IMG/VR virus record: IMGVR_UViG_3300044730_001491
Span: 1-24,160 of that record
Strand: one strand, 5' to 3'
Origin: a virus
Length of the DNA: 24,160 bases
Of this stretch, positions 22,692 through 24,160 are shown in pieces; within the stretch, counting starts at the first letter, position 1; each line of letters begins with the position of its first letter. A model generated the notes under the pieces. It saw only the letters and a list, made by a program, of their open reading frames with translations, was not told the DNA's origin and did no database searches. The position numbers were made by a program, and so were the translations under genes.

Positions 22692-23300
22692 ATGCTATTA
22701 AAAGAAATAACACAAACACAGCAAGCAGATATATTAGGGCAATATTTAAGAGATGATAGATTGCATCAAGCTAAAAACAAGGAAGGCTCGGTGCTTCGCA
22801 AAATGTTAATTGGTTTAGCAAGCGAATGGTTAAATTTTAGAAATAAAATAAATGAAGTTTCTAACGAATATAATCCAACAACCACTACTAAATTAATTGA
22901 AGAATTTGAAGAATTTGTTGGAATACCAGACTCTTGTATTCCTGTTGCTTCGACTATAGAACAAAGAAGATTAAATATTTTACTTAAATTATCAGGAATT
23001 AACGCAACTACTGAAAAACAATTTAAAAATATTGCTCTAATTTTAGGCTATAATATTGAAGTTTCTAATGGTATTGATACTTCAACATTTCCTTTAACTT
23101 TACCTTTTTTATTAATTAGTCAAGCATCTGCACCTTTTACAATTGTTATAACGCTTCCAGCGTCTTTGCAACCTGCTGGTTTTCCTTTAACTTTACCTTT
23201 TACTTTGACTGCTCAACAGCCTGAGATTTTAAATTGTTTATTTAACAAATTAAAGCCTGCGAATACTCAATTATTTTTTAGGTATTCTAATGCTTTATAA
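22692..23300 (+). CDS. Mu gp48-like tail/baseplate protein (DUF2313)
   Basis: A 202-residue protein. GSVLRKMLIGLASEWLNFRN, the EEFEEFVGIPDSCIP strand-helix and STIEQRRLNILLKLSGINAT match the gp48/DUF2313 family (PF10076), which sits between the J protein and the tail fibre and probably connects the fibre to the baseplate. The C-terminal part contains two FPLTLPF copies exactly 31 residues apart (DNA repeat at 23088 and 23181). In the family this tail region is variable. It starts three bases after the J-like stop and has no Shine-Dalgarno. Confidence 0.82.
   Translation: MLLKEITQTQQADILGQYLRDDRLHQAKNKEGSVLRKMLIGLASEWLNFRNKINEVSNEYNPTTTTKLIEEFEEFVGIPDSCIPVASTIEQRRLNILLKLSGINATTEKQFKNIALILGYNIEVSNGIDTSTFPLTLPFLLISQASAPFTIVITLPASLQPAGFPLTLPFTLTAQQPEILNCLFNKLKPANTQLFFRYSNAL
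23088..23201 (+). repeat. Direct repeat in the gp48-like gene
   Basis: A 21-base sequence, including CCTTTAACTTTACCTTTT, occurs at 23088-23108 and again at 23181-23201, 93 bases (31 codons) apart. Both copies encode FPLTLPF. It implies an internal duplication of a 31-residue unit, now otherwise diverged. Confidence 0.75.
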
Positions 23301-23317
23301 TTTTATTTTTTAGAACT

Positions 23318-24160
23318 ATGTCTGATATAAATACATCAAAAGTTGATGGAAACACAATATCCGCTTCTGAATTTAACCAATTAGCAGAAATTGATAATTT
23401 AATTTCTACGAGTGGTCAAACACCCTCACTAACAAATCTTGAGCAAATCTCAACTGGTTCTGCAAGATATTCAAGTGCTGGTCAATTTTATACAGATAGC
23501 GGAACTGCCAATGCTTATGTTTTAAGCCCTGTTTCTCCTTTTAAATCACCCGTCTCTGCAACAGCTGGTGAAGGATATTTTAATGGTATGGTTGTTATTT
23601 ATCGTCCTGGTAATCCTAATACCGGACCATCTACTGTTAATGTTAATGGAGCTGGAGTTAAAAACATAAAAAAAGCAGATGGAACAACAGATCCTGATAG
23701 AGGACAAATTTCAACGACAGAGGATATAGTTTTAAGATATAATGGAACATCTTTTATAATAGTTGATAAAAGATCAAATACCCCTGCTTTTCAAGCTTTT
23801 AAATCTTCTAATCAAACAGTTACCGTCGGTGTTATAACAAAAATAACCTTTGGTACTGAAAATTTAGATACTCATAATTATTATGATAATGCTATAAATC
23901 ATAGATTTACTCCACTAGTAGCAGGTTGGTATTTTATTAATGCAAGTGTAAAATTTGTTGATGCTACTATTACAGCACAAGGTGCATTTTTATATATTTA
24001 TAGAAATGGATCTCTTTTACAATCAAGTACAATGCCTTATTTTGATAATGGAGACGCTGTAATTTCAGTTTCAAATATGATATATTTTAATGGCTCAACT
24101 GATTATGTTGAAATATTTGGTCAAACAGGTGGAACTGGTGCGACTGTCATTGGAGGAAAC
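23318..24160 (+). CDS. Tail fibre protein with C1q-like tip (partial, runs off the window)
   Basis: The frame is open from the ATG at 23318 to the last base, so 281 residues are visible and the C-terminus is missing. Residues 1-70 (NTSKVDGNTISASEFNQLAE) are a baseplate-attachment region. Residues about 86-150 are a repeated-fibre-type beta domain (NTGPSTVNVNGAGVKNI, DIVLRYNGTSFIIV). From about 156, PAFQAFKSSNQTV, FGTENLDTHNYYDNAINHRF, TPLVAGWYFINASVKF and FLYIYRNGSLLQSS match the C1q/TNF-like jelly roll seen at the tips of phage fibres and hair-like adhesins. This trimeric domain would bind the host surface. Gene order after gp48 supports a tail fibre; a chaperone gene may follow outside the window. 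Confidence 0.85.
   Translation, partial: MSDINTSKVDGNTISASEFNQLAEIDNLISTSGQTPSLTNLEQISTGSARYSSAGQFYTDSGTANAYVLSPVSPFKSPVSATAGEGYFNGMVVIYRPGNPNTGPSTVNVNGAGVKNIKKADGTTDPDRGQISTTEDIVLRYNGTSFIIVDKRSNTPAFQAFKSSNQTVTVGVITKITFGTENLDTHNYYDNAINHRFTPLVAGWYFINASVKFVDATITAQGAFLYIYRNGSLLQSSTMPYFDNGDAVISVSNMIYFNGSTDYVEIFGQTGGTGATVIGGN

Noticed and set aside
1-24160. CRISPR array, tRNA, rRNA or insertion sequence
   Set aside because: No regularly spaced repeats, cloverleaf-like segments or transposase genes are visible on either strand.

Overview
This window is the morphogenesis (late) region of a tailed phage or prophage with a contractile tail. It is strongly AT-rich (by eye about 70% or more A+T) and uses the standard bacterial code, with TAA, TAG and TGA all serving as stops. 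The head genes are of HK97 type (HK97-fold portal, U35 protease, HK97-fold capsid protein) plus a Mu F/SPP1 gp7-like head protein. The tail genes follow the phage Mu order (gp37-like terminator, gp38-like, sheath, tube, chaperone, tape measure, gpN, gpP, gp45, gp46, gp47, gp48, fibre). Such mosaics are common in proteobacterial prophages. An AT-rich proteobacterium is my best guess for the host, but nothing here fixes it. Most starts lack a clear Shine-Dalgarno sequence; a few have good ones.

Layout. 1-169: noncoding leader with a possible promoter. 170-3618: ParB-methyltransferase fusion, small terminase, large terminase. 3686-5846: portal and Mu F-like head protein. 5843-7544: opposite-strand cargo, made up of an HNH endonuclease with two zinc-ribbon-like repeats, a proteasome/HslV-like Ntn hydrolase and an unrecognised 114-residue protein. 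7660-13958: prohead protease, capsid protein, a set of small likely virion proteins, head-tail connectors and tail terminator. 14025-20364: DUF2635-like protein, sheath, tube, frameshifted chaperones, tape measure, gpN-like and gpP-like proteins. 20361-20840: a gp45-like spike protein, in its expected place but on the minus strand. 20914-24160: gp46, gp47 and gp48-like baseplate proteins and the start of a C1q-tipped tail fibre cut by the window edge.

Three things stand out. First, an 18-20 base motif (consensus GRTTTTACCTATTTGATT) occurs four times, always intergenic and always on the plus strand. It lies just upstream of the first gene of four successive plus-strand units (portal, protease, gp38-like, gp46-like), so it is a strong candidate for a phage-specific late promoter or activator site. 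Second, the tail chaperone gene carries a T TTT TTT slippery heptamer, a downstream hairpin and a 56-codon -1 extension without its own ATG, which is the classic tail-chaperone frameshift. Third, the minus strand holds the HslV-like cargo and the inverted spike gene.

How it works together: the terminases package DNA through the portal into a protease-matured HK97-fold head. The connectors and terminator join the head to a sheath-and-tube tail whose length is set by an unusually short tape measure. The gpN/P/45/46/47/48-like proteins build the baseplate that carries the fibre. No integrase, replication, lysis or tRNA gene lies in the window.
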